DNA from: CBDTYW01 sp965364735
GTDB lineage: Bacteria > Actinomycetota > Nitriliruptoria > Nitriliruptorales > Nitriliruptoraceae
Reading direction: 5' to 3'
NCBI GenBank assembly: GCA_965364735.1
Contig: CBDTYW010000149.1
Coordinates: 1-9,088 of the forward strand
DNA length: 9,088 nucleotides
The notes below the pieces were generated by a model. It was not told the DNA's origin. It made no database searches and worked only from the letters and a program-made list of their open reading frames with translations. This document shows, one piece after another, positions 1 to 6,368 of this stretch (position 1 is its first letter; each line of letters begins with the position of its first letter). The position numbers and the translations under genes were made by a program.

Positions 1-753
1 ATCCCAGATCCACGACATGAGCGGGACCAGCGCGGCGACGGCGACGAGCCGGATCCACGCCCCGCTGAGGTCGCCGTTGGCCGCGAGCTTCACGGCTCGA
101 CCGAGAGTCCCGGTCGGCGTCCACTGGAGGACGTCGGAGATGGGGGACAGGTCCGGCTCGGACGTCGTGTCGAAGTCATCGATCAGGATGCCGACGAACT
201 GCCCCGAGAGGGAGAACAGGATGGCGAGCATCAACGTCGCGGTGACGAGCACATCGCGCCCACGCCGAGACCCGAGCACTTCGGAGAGCACGCCCGTCAC
301 CGCTCGTGCGCTCGTCACGCAGACGAGGAACGCGAGCACCGCCGCGACGATCGCGACCAGACCGGCGGTCGCGGTGTAGGCCACGACGACGCCCGTGAAG
401 ATCACCGCGGTCATCAGCGGACCGATGCCGATCGATGACGCGGCCAGCAGGCCTCCCATCAGCTTGCGCCGCGGGATCGGGATGAGGTCGAGCTTGGAGG
501 GGTCGAGCGTCTCGTCGATCCCGTAGGCGACGACGGGCAGGATGACCCACCCCACCCAGACGACCGCCAGGATGATGGTCATCAGGTCCAGCCCGATGAC
601 GTTGCTACGGGTGGACACGATCCCGAGCAGCCCGTTGACGCCGATCGCGATCGCCCCGAGGACGCCGAAGATCGTGCCGATCAGCGCCTGGGTGCTGCGA
701 CGAAGGTTGTTGCGCATGAGGCGCAGCTTCAGCCGGACGAAGTGTCGAGCCAC
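1..753 (-). CDS. ABC-2-type exporter permease, partial (C-terminus off the left edge)
   Basis: Membrane subunit of an ABC exporter, partner of the ATPase encoded immediately upstream. The frame is open for all 251 codons from GTG at 753 to base 1 and no stop is reached, so the C-terminus lies outside the window. A basic N-terminus (ARHFVRLKLRLMRNNLRRS) precedes hydrophobic stretches at about residues 23-46, 56-77, 104-126, 129-148, 168-190 and 232-250, typical of a polytopic permease. A conserved-looking cytoplasmic segment, LIPIPRRKLMGG at about 90-101, resembles the loop found in actinobacterial ABC-2-like exporters. The GTG start is chosen because AGGAGGGGA (761-769 on the minus strand) lies 7-10 bases upstream. 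The gene overlaps the ATPase by 25 bases, which implies coupled translation. The substrate cannot be read from sequence. The family assignment is firm at the level of ABC exporter permease only. Confidence 0.85.
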   Translation of the reverse strand, partial: MARHFVRLKLRLMRNNLRRSTQALIGTIFGVLGAIAIGVNGLLGIVSTRSNVIGLDLMTIILAVVWVGWVILPVVAYGIDETLDPSKLDLIPIPRRKLMGGLLAASSIGIGPLMTAVIFTGVVVAYTATAGLVAIVAAVLAFLVCVTSARAVTGVLSEVLGSRRGRDVLVTATLMLAILFSLSGQFVGILIDDFDTTSEPDLSPISDVLQWTPTGTLGRAVKLAANGDLSGAWIRLVAVAALVPLMSWIWD

Positions 754-1505
754 GAAAGCGTCCCCTCCTGGAGGTGCGCGCCACCGACGAGATCGATGAA
801 CCGTTGTTCGAGCGTCTCATCGCCGCGAACGTGCTCGAGCGTGCCTGCTGAGACGATCGTTCCCTGGTGCACGATCGCCACGTGGTCGCACAACGCCTCG
901 ACGAGCGCCATCACGTGCGACGAGAACACGACGGTGTTGCCCGAGCGGGTGTAGCGCTGCAGGAGCTCGCGGATCGTGCGGCTGGCGACGGGGTCGACCG
1001 ACTCGAAGGGCTCGTCGAGGAACAGCACCTTCGGGGCGTGGAGCAGCGCACAGCCGAGGCCCATCTTCTTGCGCATCCCCTGCGAGTAGTCGACGACGAG
1101 CTGGTCCCCGGCGGCCGTGAGATCCAGGACGTCCAGCAGCTCCGCAGATCGCTTGGCGACCTCGTCCGGCGACATCCCGCGCAGCAGACCCGTGTACTCG
1201 AGCAGCTGTGCCCCGGTCAGCCGGTCGAACAGGGGGAGGTCCTCCGGGAGGACGCCGATGACCTCCTTGCTCCGGCTCGTGTCCGGCCAGACCGGGTGGC
1301 CGAGGATGTTGACGTGGCCGGCGTCCGGGCGGAGCAGTCCCGTGATCATGCGCAAGGTCGTCGTCTTGCCGGCACCGTTCTGCCCGACGAGACCGAAGAA
1401 CGAACCCGCCGGGACGGCGAGGTCGACGTGACGGACCGCTTGGGTCGTGCCGAAGGACTTGTACAGACCCTGGACCATGACGGCGAGCGGGGCGCCGTGC
1501 GTCAC
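729..1505 (-). CDS. ABC exporter ATP-binding protein
   Basis: Cytoplasmic nucleotide-binding subunit of about 258 residues, a normal length for an ABC-2 exporter ATPase. Visible motifs are Walker A GQNGAGKT (41-48), a Q-loop region LPEDLPLFDRLT with Glu88 where Gln is usual, a relaxed signature YSQGMRKK (140-147), Walker B VLFLDEP (160-166) with catalytic Glu165, a D-loop SVDP (169-172) and switch His197 in SSH. The YSQGM signature in place of LSGGQ is common in ATPases of drug, antibiotic or Na+ exporters (CcmA/NatA-like). The GTG start at 1505 overlaps the aroQ stop in a GTGA arrangement. No strong ribosome-binding site is visible, so translation probably depends on coupling to aroQ. A later ATG (codon 10) is possible but has no better ribosome-binding site. 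With the permease it forms an exporter of unknown substrate. Confidence 0.93.
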   Translation of the reverse strand: MTHGAPLAVMVQGLYKSFGTTQAVRHVDLAVPAGSFFGLVGQNGAGKTTTLRMITGLLRPDAGHVNILGHPVWPDTSRSKEVIGVLPEDLPLFDRLTGAQLLEYTGLLRGMSPDEVAKRSAELLDVLDLTAAGDQLVVDYSQGMRKKMGLGCALLHAPKVLFLDEPFESVDPVASRTIRELLQRYTRSGNTVVFSSHVMALVEALCDHVAIVHQGTIVSAGTLEHVRGDETLEQRFIDLVGGAHLQEGTLSWLDTSSG

Positions 1506-1948
1506 TGCTCGGCTTCGAGGTGCCGCAGCAACGCGTCGAGGGCCACCAGATAGCTGTCGGTCCCGAACCCCGCGACAACGCCCAGACAGACCGGCGCGAT
1601 CATCGAGGTGTGCCGGAAGGGCTCTCTCGCGGCCACGTTGGAGAGGTGGGCCTCGACGACCGGCAGCTCGATCGCCGAGATCGCGTCGCGCAGCGCCACC
1701 GAGGTGTGGGTGTAGCCGCCAGGGTTGAAGACGACGCCGTCGGCCCAGTCGCGCGCGTCGTGCAGCGCGTCGATGAGGTCGCCCTCGCTGTTGGTCTGCA
1801 CGTCTCGGATCTCGGCGTCGTTCTCGCCGGCGAGATCGCGGACCTCCTCGACGACGTCGTCGAGCGACGCTGAGCCGTAGACCTCCGGCTCGCGGGTCCC
1901 GAGCAGGTTCAGGTTCGGCCCGTTCAACAGCAGGATCTTGAACGTCAC
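1502..1948 (-). CDS. aroQ: Type II 3-dehydroquinate dehydratase
   Basis: Interconverts 3-dehydroquinate and 3-dehydroshikimate, the third step of the shikimate pathway, and can also act in quinate catabolism. The 148-residue protein has the family's usual length. Catalytic and substrate-binding residues fall at the same numbers as in the Mycobacterium tuberculosis enzyme: Asn12, Arg19 and Tyr24 in PNLNLLGTREPEVYG, Asn75 and His81 in FNPGGYTHTS, Glu99 and His101 in EAHLSN, and Arg112 in REPFRHTS. Arg19 and Tyr24 lie on the mobile lid of this dodecameric enzyme. The GTG start at 1948 is chosen because MTFKILLLNGPNLN is the family N-terminus. The ribosome-binding site is poor. It lies 40 bases after the decarboxylase and overlaps the ABC ATPase by 4 bases. 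It is not beside aroB, aroC or aroK within this window, so a pathway-specific copy is possible. Confidence 0.96.
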   Translation of the reverse strand: MTFKILLLNGPNLNLLGTREPEVYGSASLDDVVEEVRDLAGENDAEIRDVQTNSEGDLIDALHDARDWADGVVFNPGGYTHTSVALRDAISAIELPVVEAHLSNVAAREPFRHTSMIAPVCLGVVAGFGTDSYLVALDALLRHLEAEQ

Positions 1949-1988
1949 GGTGATTCGATCGTCGTTCGGTGTTGGGGAACGGTAGCCG

Positions 1989-3359
1989 TCACAACGTGCC
2001 GAGGATCCGGTCCACGAGGTCGATCGTGGTCCTCGGGTTGAGGAAGCACATTCGGAGGATGGGCTCGCCCTGGTGCGAGCTCGGCACGACGAACGCGATC
2101 CCGTCGGCGAGGAGTCGGTCGGACCAGATCTGGTAGTCGTCCTTCGCCCAGCCATCGCGCGTGAACGCGACGACGCTGAGCTCCGGTTCCTCCAGCAGCG
2201 TGAGCGCCGGGTGCGCCCTGACGTGCTCGGCGGTCGTCCGGGCGAGCTGGAGCGAGAGCTCGATCGCGTCGCGGTACGCGTCGGTGCCGTGGGTGACGAG
2301 CGAGAACCAGAGCGGAACGCCGCGGGCGCGTCGTGAGAGCTGCACGCCGTAGTCGGAGGGGTTGTGGTCGCCGGAGGAGGTGAGGACCTCGAGGTAGGCG
2401 CCCTTCTGGGTGTGCGCCGCGCGGCCACGAGCCGGGTCGCGGTAGACCAACGCGCACGAATCGAACGGGGTGAACAGCCACTTGTGCGGGTCGACGATGA
2501 AGGAGTCCGCCCGCTCGATCCCGTCGAAGCGGTGTCGGACGCTCGGAGCGTTGAGCGCCCCGATCCCGTACGCCCCGTCGACGTGCATCCACACCTCGTG
2601 CTCCGCGCAGACGTCGGCGACCTCCGCGAGTCGGTCGACGCGACCGAGGTTCGTCGTGCCTGCGGTCGCGACGACCGCCGCGATGCGCGGCGCGTGCTCG
2701 GCGACAACGGGGCGCAGCGCCTCAGCAGTCAGGCGTTCGCCGGGCACGATCACGACGTCGGCGTCCATCACCCGTGCCATCGCCGTCACGCTCGAATGCG
2801 ACTCCTCGCCGCAGACGACGACCCATCTGGCCACATCACGGCCACCTTCACGGGTGTGACGAGCTTGTTCTCTGGCGGCGACCAGAGCGGACAGGTTCCC
2901 GTTCGTGCCGCCCTGCACGAACACGCCACCGGCGGTCTCCGGGAAGCCGGCGAGATCAGCGAGCCATCGCAACGCCTGGTTCTCCGCCCAGACGGCGCCA
3001 CCGCCCTCCATCCATGATCCGGCGTAGATCCCGCAGGCCGACACGATGAGGTCCGCCATCACCGCGACCTCGGACGGCGCCTGGGGCACGAAGCTCAGGA
3101 ACCCCGGATGGTCGATGGACAGGCAGGCCGGTTCGAGCACGTCGCGGAAGATCCGCAGTGCCTCCGTGCCCCCTGCACCCTCGGGCGTGATGGTCCGACC
3201 GAGCTCCGCATCGAACGAACTCGCAGTCCGCGGGGTACCGATCGGCAGTCCGCCGACCTGCGCGTCGGCCTCGATGCGGTGGCGGGCGAAGTGGAGTGCG
3301 GCGTCGGCGAACTCGCGGTCCGGACCGTCGTGGTCGAATCGATGCATGGCGTCGGGCAC
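1989..3359 (-). CDS. Group II PLP-dependent amino-acid decarboxylase
   Basis: Fold-type I PLP enzyme of the aromatic-amino-acid / glutamate / diaminobutyrate decarboxylase family, predicted to be cytosolic and to release CO2 from an amino acid to give an amine. From the GTG start the protein has 456 residues. Visible landmarks are HPGFLSFVPQAP (84-95), the substrate-entry segment IYAGSWMEGGGA (111-122), FVQGGTNGNLSAL (147-159), the cofactor-stacking His188 in EESHSS, ATAGTTNLG (231-239), Asp261 in HVDGAYG that pairs with the pyridine nitrogen, and the Schiff-base Lys293 in DPHKWLF. Tyr337 in SDYGVQLSRR probably matches the catalytic-loop Tyr of DOPA decarboxylase, favouring true decarboxylation over the aldehyde-synthase variant. 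The GTG start has AGGGA 5 bases upstream. An ATG at 3347 is the alternative but sits 17 bases from that site. The substrate is not determinable. It is the first gene of the minus-strand run and is divergent from tnaA. Confidence 0.9.
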   Translation of the reverse strand: MPDAMHRFDHDGPDREFADAALHFARHRIEADAQVGGLPIGTPRTASSFDAELGRTITPEGAGGTEALRIFRDVLEPACLSIDHPGFLSFVPQAPSEVAVMADLIVSACGIYAGSWMEGGGAVWAENQALRWLADLAGFPETAGGVFVQGGTNGNLSALVAAREQARHTREGGRDVARWVVVCGEESHSSVTAMARVMDADVVIVPGERLTAEALRPVVAEHAPRIAAVVATAGTTNLGRVDRLAEVADVCAEHEVWMHVDGAYGIGALNAPSVRHRFDGIERADSFIVDPHKWLFTPFDSCALVYRDPARGRAAHTQKGAYLEVLTSSGDHNPSDYGVQLSRRARGVPLWFSLVTHGTDAYRDAIELSLQLARTTAEHVRAHPALTLLEEPELSVVAFTRDGWAKDDYQIWSDRLLADGIAFVVPSSHQGEPILRMCFLNPRTTIDLVDRILGTL

Positions 3360-3469
3360 GGCGTTCCCTGATCGTCGTCCGGCACACATCATGCCGACAT
3401 CGGCGGCCTCCTGCGGGCGCGGCCGCGGCACGGTTCGCTGGGGGCTCGCGCCAACGAGGGAGCCAGCTC
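3360..3469. promoter_or_regulatory. Divergent intergenic region between the decarboxylase and tnaA
   Basis: This 110-base stretch must carry promoters for both divergent transcription units. I cannot identify convincing -35/-10 hexamers. It contains an inverted repeat GCCGA-CA-TCGGC at 3393-3404, a possible small operator half-site pair, and a GC-only palindrome CGCGGCCGCG at 3418-3427. The space is too short and lacks a candidate for a tnaC-type leader peptide with Rho-dependent control as in Escherichia coli. Confidence 0.4.
3456..3462 (+). promoter_or_regulatory. Ribosome-binding site of tnaA
   Basis: GAGGGAG lies 7 bases before the ATG at 3470. It fixes the start of tnaA, because the frame stays open further upstream to 3296 and would otherwise suggest a longer protein. 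Confidence 0.8.
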
Positions 3470-4822
3470 ATGCACGAGAACACGATCATCGAGCCGTTCC
3501 GGATCAAGTCCGTGGAGCCGATCCGACTCACGAGCCGCGAGGAGCGGGTCGCTCTGCTCGAAGCCGCAGACCACAACCTGTTCGCGCTGATGGCGGATGA
3601 CGTCATCATCGACCTCCTGACCGACTCCGGGACCGGTGCGATGTCGTCGGAGCAGTGGGCGGCGATCATGCGGGGAGACGAGTCCTACGCGGGCGCGAAG
3701 TCCTTCACCCGCTTCCACGACGTGGTCCAGGAGCTGACCGGCTTCAAGCACATCATCCCGACGCACCAGGGTCGCGCTGCCGAGCGGATCCTGTTCGCCG
3801 AGGTCTCCGGCGCGGGCGACGTCGTCCCGAACAACACCCACTTCGACACGACGCGCGCGAACGTGGAGTTCGCCAAGGCTGAGGCCCGGGACATGGTCTG
3901 CGTCGAGGGCCAGGACCTCGCGCTCGACGCCCCCTTCAAGGGCAACATGGACGTCGAGAAGCTGCGCGCGACGATCAACGAAGTCGGTCGTGACAACGTC
4001 CCGGTCGTGATGGTGACGATCACGAACAACTCCGGTGGCGGGCAGCCGGTCTCGATGGAGAACCTCCGTGCGGTCCGTGCGGTCTGCGATGAGTTCGACA
4101 TCCCGATGTTCCTCGACGCCTGCCGGTTCGCGGAGAACGCGTGGTTCGTGACCCAGCGCGAGACCGGCTACGAGGGCGCAGACCCGCGCGAGGTCGCGAA
4201 GGAGGCGTTCCGGATCGCAGACGGCTGCACGATCTCGCTCAAGAAGGACGGGATGGCGAACATCGGCGGGCTGCTCGCGATGAACGATGACGCGCTGGCG
4301 AAGCGCTGTCGCGACAACCTCATTCTGACTGAGGGGTTCCCGACCTACGGCGGGCTCGCGGGACGCGACCTGGACGCGATCGCGGTCGGCCTGATCGAGG
4401 TCACCGACCCCGACTATCTGCGCTACCGCGTTCGCACGGCTGAGTACCTCGCCGAGAAGGCGTGGGCGGCCGGCGTGCCGACGGTTCGTCCGCCGGGTGG
4501 CCACGCGGTCTACCTCGACGCAGGCGGCCTGCTCCCGCACATCCCGTCGCACGAGTTCCCGGCGCAGTCGCTTGCATGCGCGCTCTACGTCGAAGGGGGA
4601 GTTCGCGGTGTCGAGATCGGCTCGCTCATGTTCGGTGAGCACGCGCCGCACGAGCTGGTCCGGCTCGCGCTGCCGCGTCGGACCTACACGCAGAGCCACA
4701 TCGACTACGTCGGCGGGGTCATCGCTGCTGTCGCCGAGAAGGCATCGGAGCTCCGCGGCTACCGGATCGTCGAGGAGGCACCGCACCTCCGGCACTTCAC
4801 CGCGAAGCTCGCGCCGCTGTGA
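3470..4822 (+). CDS. tnaA: Tryptophanase (tryptophan indole-lyase)
   Basis: PLP-dependent beta-eliminating lyase converting L-tryptophan to indole, pyruvate and ammonia in the cytosol. The 450-residue protein aligns by eye end to end with Escherichia coli TnaA and Citrobacter tyrosine phenol-lyase: EPFRIKSVEP (8-17), IDLLTDSGTGAMS (47-59), RGDESYAG (68-75) with general acid Tyr73, PTHQGR (97-102), TISLKKDG with Schiff-base Lys259, EGFPTYGGLAGRD (288-300) with Tyr293, and the carboxylate-binding Arg403 in LPRRTYT. Three residues decide specificity and all are of tryptophanase type: Asp126 in FDTT (Thr in tyrosine phenol-lyase), Ile383 in VEIGS (Arg there) and His442 in LRHFTAK (Phe there). It lacks the insertion E. 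coli TnaA has near residues 115-130, so its length is closer to tyrosine phenol-lyase. It stands alone on the plus strand with a good ribosome-binding site. No tnaB permease or tnaC leader is present nearby. It ends 3 bases from the convergent HNH gene. Confidence 0.94.
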   Translation: MHENTIIEPFRIKSVEPIRLTSREERVALLEAADHNLFALMADDVIIDLLTDSGTGAMSSEQWAAIMRGDESYAGAKSFTRFHDVVQELTGFKHIIPTHQGRAAERILFAEVSGAGDVVPNNTHFDTTRANVEFAKAEARDMVCVEGQDLALDAPFKGNMDVEKLRATINEVGRDNVPVVMVTITNNSGGGQPVSMENLRAVRAVCDEFDIPMFLDACRFAENAWFVTQRETGYEGADPREVAKEAFRIADGCTISLKKDGMANIGGLLAMNDDALAKRCRDNLILTEGFPTYGGLAGRDLDAIAVGLIEVTDPDYLRYRVRTAEYLAEKAWAAGVPTVRPPGGHAVYLDAGGLLPHIPSHEFPAQSLACALYVEGGVRGVEIGSLMFGEHAPHELVRLALPRRTYTQSHIDYVGGVIAAVAEKASELRGYRIVEEAPHLRHFTAKLAPL

Positions 4823-4825
4823 CCG

Positions 4826-6259
4826 TCAGCTGAGGCGGCCGGAGCGGGCTCGGTCCAAGGCCAGCTCGATGGACTGGATCACCTGGTTGAGGTCCATGTG
4901 TTCGCCGTACCAACCACGCGGCTGCAGTGACTTCGGGTCGGGTGGCCCCTCCTCGATCCTGATCAGCGACTCCGCGGAGTCACCTCCGATGTCGGGATCG
5001 ACGCCCCAGACCGTGCCGTCAGGATCGGCGAAGCGGAACTGCCCACGGCCGAGCGGCTGCGTGATCCAGCCGTGCTCATGGACCCAACGATGGTGGAAGC
5101 CACACAGGTGCATGAGGTTGTCCAGGTCGGTCGCGCCACCGTGTTCCCAGTGCAGCGCGTGATGGGCATGCAGGAACCTCCTGGCTCTGCATGCAGGGAA
5201 CCGGCACTGCGGGTCGCGAACAGCGAGGGCACGACGTTGTTTCGCGGTGGCCACGCGCTCGGCACGTCCGACGTCCAGCGGCGTTCCGTCGACCTCGACG
5301 TAGACAGGCTGGATCGCCGCGGTGCAGGCGAGCCGCCACATCGTCGTCGCGCTCATCTTCGGGCTCCGGGTCACGTTGAGCCGGGGCTCGAGGCGGATCC
5401 CCGCCGACTCCGCGGAGTCGTCTTCCCTGGGGACGGCCGTCATCTCGACGACCAGGCGGTCGCGGTCAAGGCCCGAGGCGTCTGGGGTCTCCTTGGCCAT
5501 GGCTTCTGCGACGAGCGAGTCGAGCACCGCGATCGCACGGGCGGCTTGAGGGAGCTCGTGCGTCGCATCGGGGTCGCGACCGCGGTGGTCGGCCAGCCAT
5601 CGCAACCCGTGCAGCACCCGGAGGGCATCGGCTTCGTCGGCACGCAGATGGATGCTGACCGTGCCGTCGCGATGCTCGATCCATCGCAGTGTCTCCGGGT
5701 GGTGGTCGGGGTCGGATCGATCCGGTGCCGACATCGTGGTGCCTGCTCGACGCGACGCGGAACGCGTCGCCCGGACCATGCGCTCGACGTGGCCGGCGGG
5801 ACCTGCCTCCGCGAGGTCGAGGAGCAGATCCTCCGACTCCTCCGCGCCGAGCCGTGTGATCGCCCGGACCTTGGAGTAGGAGATCTTCCCGTCCTCGAAG
5901 CGTTCGCGGATCTTCGGGAGCTGTCGGAGCGCAACCGCGACGCGAACCTGGTCACGCGCAGTTGACGGCGCGACGCCGGCGGACCAGGACAGCCACTGGC
6001 CCGGCGACTTCGCGCCCTGGTCGGCCCAGATCCCGCGAGCCACGAGCTCGGCGAGCAGCGCGAGGTACTGCGCCGTCATCATCGCGATCTTCGTCGAGAT
6101 GCTCCGCACCTGAACGTCGAGCTGCGCATCGTCGAGGTCGGCGAACTCAGGGTTGCGGCCGAGCCGTCGGGCGTGCTCGACGAGGTCGGTCCAGTTCGTG
6201 CCGAGCTCGTAGGGCTCGACGAGGCGTGGGGCATCGTTGCTGTCTGCAGCTTGTCGCAT
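4826..6259 (-). CDS. DUF222 / HNH-nuclease domain protein (13E12 repeat family)
   Basis: A 477-residue member of the DUF222-HNH family, abundant and often multicopy in actinobacteria. Its biological role is unknown. The helical DUF222-like region covers about residues 40-340. It includes the segments GAKSPGQWLSW (82-92), RVAVALRQLPKIRERFEDGKISYSKVRA split across 106-133, and DRLVVEMT (267-274). The C-terminal HNH/McrA-like domain spans about 345-396: zinc-type cysteines Cys352, Cys357 and Cys386, the His pair 366-367 in AHHALHW, Asn381 in DLDNL, His389-His390 and His394. All expected catalytic and metal positions are present, so the nuclease domain looks intact. The peptide DSAES occurs twice (281-285 and 428-432), encoded by identical palindromic DNA. 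The ATG at 6259 has no good ribosome-binding site and is preceded by a perfect hairpin. It is a single gene, convergent with tnaA. Confidence 0.92.
   Translation of the reverse strand: MRQAADSNDAPRLVEPYELGTNWTDLVEHARRLGRNPEFADLDDAQLDVQVRSISTKIAMMTAQYLALLAELVARGIWADQGAKSPGQWLSWSAGVAPSTARDQVRVAVALRQLPKIRERFEDGKISYSKVRAITRLGAEESEDLLLDLAEAGPAGHVERMVRATRSASRRAGTTMSAPDRSDPDHHPETLRWIEHRDGTVSIHLRADEADALRVLHGLRWLADHRGRDPDATHELPQAARAIAVLDSLVAEAMAKETPDASGLDRDRLVVEMTAVPREDDSAESAGIRLEPRLNVTRSPKMSATTMWRLACTAAIQPVYVEVDGTPLDVGRAERVATAKQRRALAVRDPQCRFPACRARRFLHAHHALHWEHGGATDLDNLMHLCGFHHRWVHEHGWITQPLGRGQFRFADPDGTVWGVDPDIGGDSAESLIRIEEGPPDPKSLQPRGWYGEHMDLNQVIQSIELALDRARSGRLS
4968..4981. repeat. 14-bp perfect palindrome GACTCCGCGGAGTC, copy 1
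   Basis: This is a self-complementary 14-mer inside the HNH gene, coding for DSAES after the nuclease domain. An identical copy lies 438 bases away (146 codons, same reading frame). Confidence 0.8.
5405..5420. repeat. Palindrome copy 2, extended to 16 bp
   Basis: The same GACTCCGCGGAGTC core (5406-5419) is extended by one matched pair to CGACTCCGCGGAGTCG. It codes for DSAES between the DUF222 and HNH regions of the same gene. Confidence 0.8.
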
Positions 6260-6271
6260 GGTCGATCCGGG

Positions 6272-6291
6272 TCATCCGCCCCCGCGGATGA
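6272..6291. repeat. Perfect 8-bp inverted repeat with 4-base loop, upstream of the HNH gene
   Basis: Arms TCATCCGC (6272-6279) and GCGGATGA (6284-6291) flank a CCCC loop. The 3' foot is 12 bases before the HNH start codon at 6259. In the minus-strand RNA it would fold into a GC-rich hairpin with a GGGG loop. It lies 78 bases beyond the stop of the binding-protein gene and has no U-tract. It could be an operator, a translation-masking hairpin for the HNH gene, or a U-less terminator of the upstream operon. The rest of the 6260-6368 gap holds no other feature I can support. Confidence 0.6.
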
Positions 6292-6368
6292 ACGTCAGCA
6301 ACGAGCGATGCCGACGACGGGACGAACCTAGGACGACGCGGTGACCTCGCGCTCAGCGGCCTGTGGAT

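Noticed and set aside
1502..2707. One long minus-strand frame appearing to fuse a Ser/Arg-rich region to dehydroquinase
   Set aside because: The upstream part is an out-of-frame reading of the decarboxylase gene. The family N-terminus begins at the GTG at 1948.
3418..3427. CGCGGCCGCG palindrome as an operator
   Set aside because: It is a GC-only 10-mer palindrome, expected by chance in DNA of this composition and without flanking symmetry.
3296..3469. N-terminal extension of tnaA to 3296
   Set aside because: The extension is Arg-rich, overlaps the divergent decarboxylase gene and lacks homology to tryptophanase N-termini. GAGGGAG before 3470 supports the shorter start.
3389..4795. Long open frame (468 codons) antisense to tnaA
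   Set aside because: Its composition is dominated by Arg, Asp, Val and Leu with no recognisable domain, and it mirrors the high third-position G+C of tnaA on the other strand. It is a shadow frame.
3470..4822. Tyrosine phenol-lyase
   Set aside because: The discriminating residues are Asp126, Ile383 and His442, not the Thr, Arg and Phe of tyrosine phenol-lyase.
4826..6259. Homing endonuclease or mobile element
   Set aside because: DUF222-HNH genes are widespread chromosomal genes in actinobacteria. I see no flanking repeats, intron or intein signature, or interrupted host gene.
6327..6332. CCTAGG and the adjacent TAGGTT (minus strand) as a promoter -10 for the HNH gene
   Set aside because: TAGGTT fits TAnnnT, but no acceptable -35 element is found at 16-19 bases, so I do not call a promoter.
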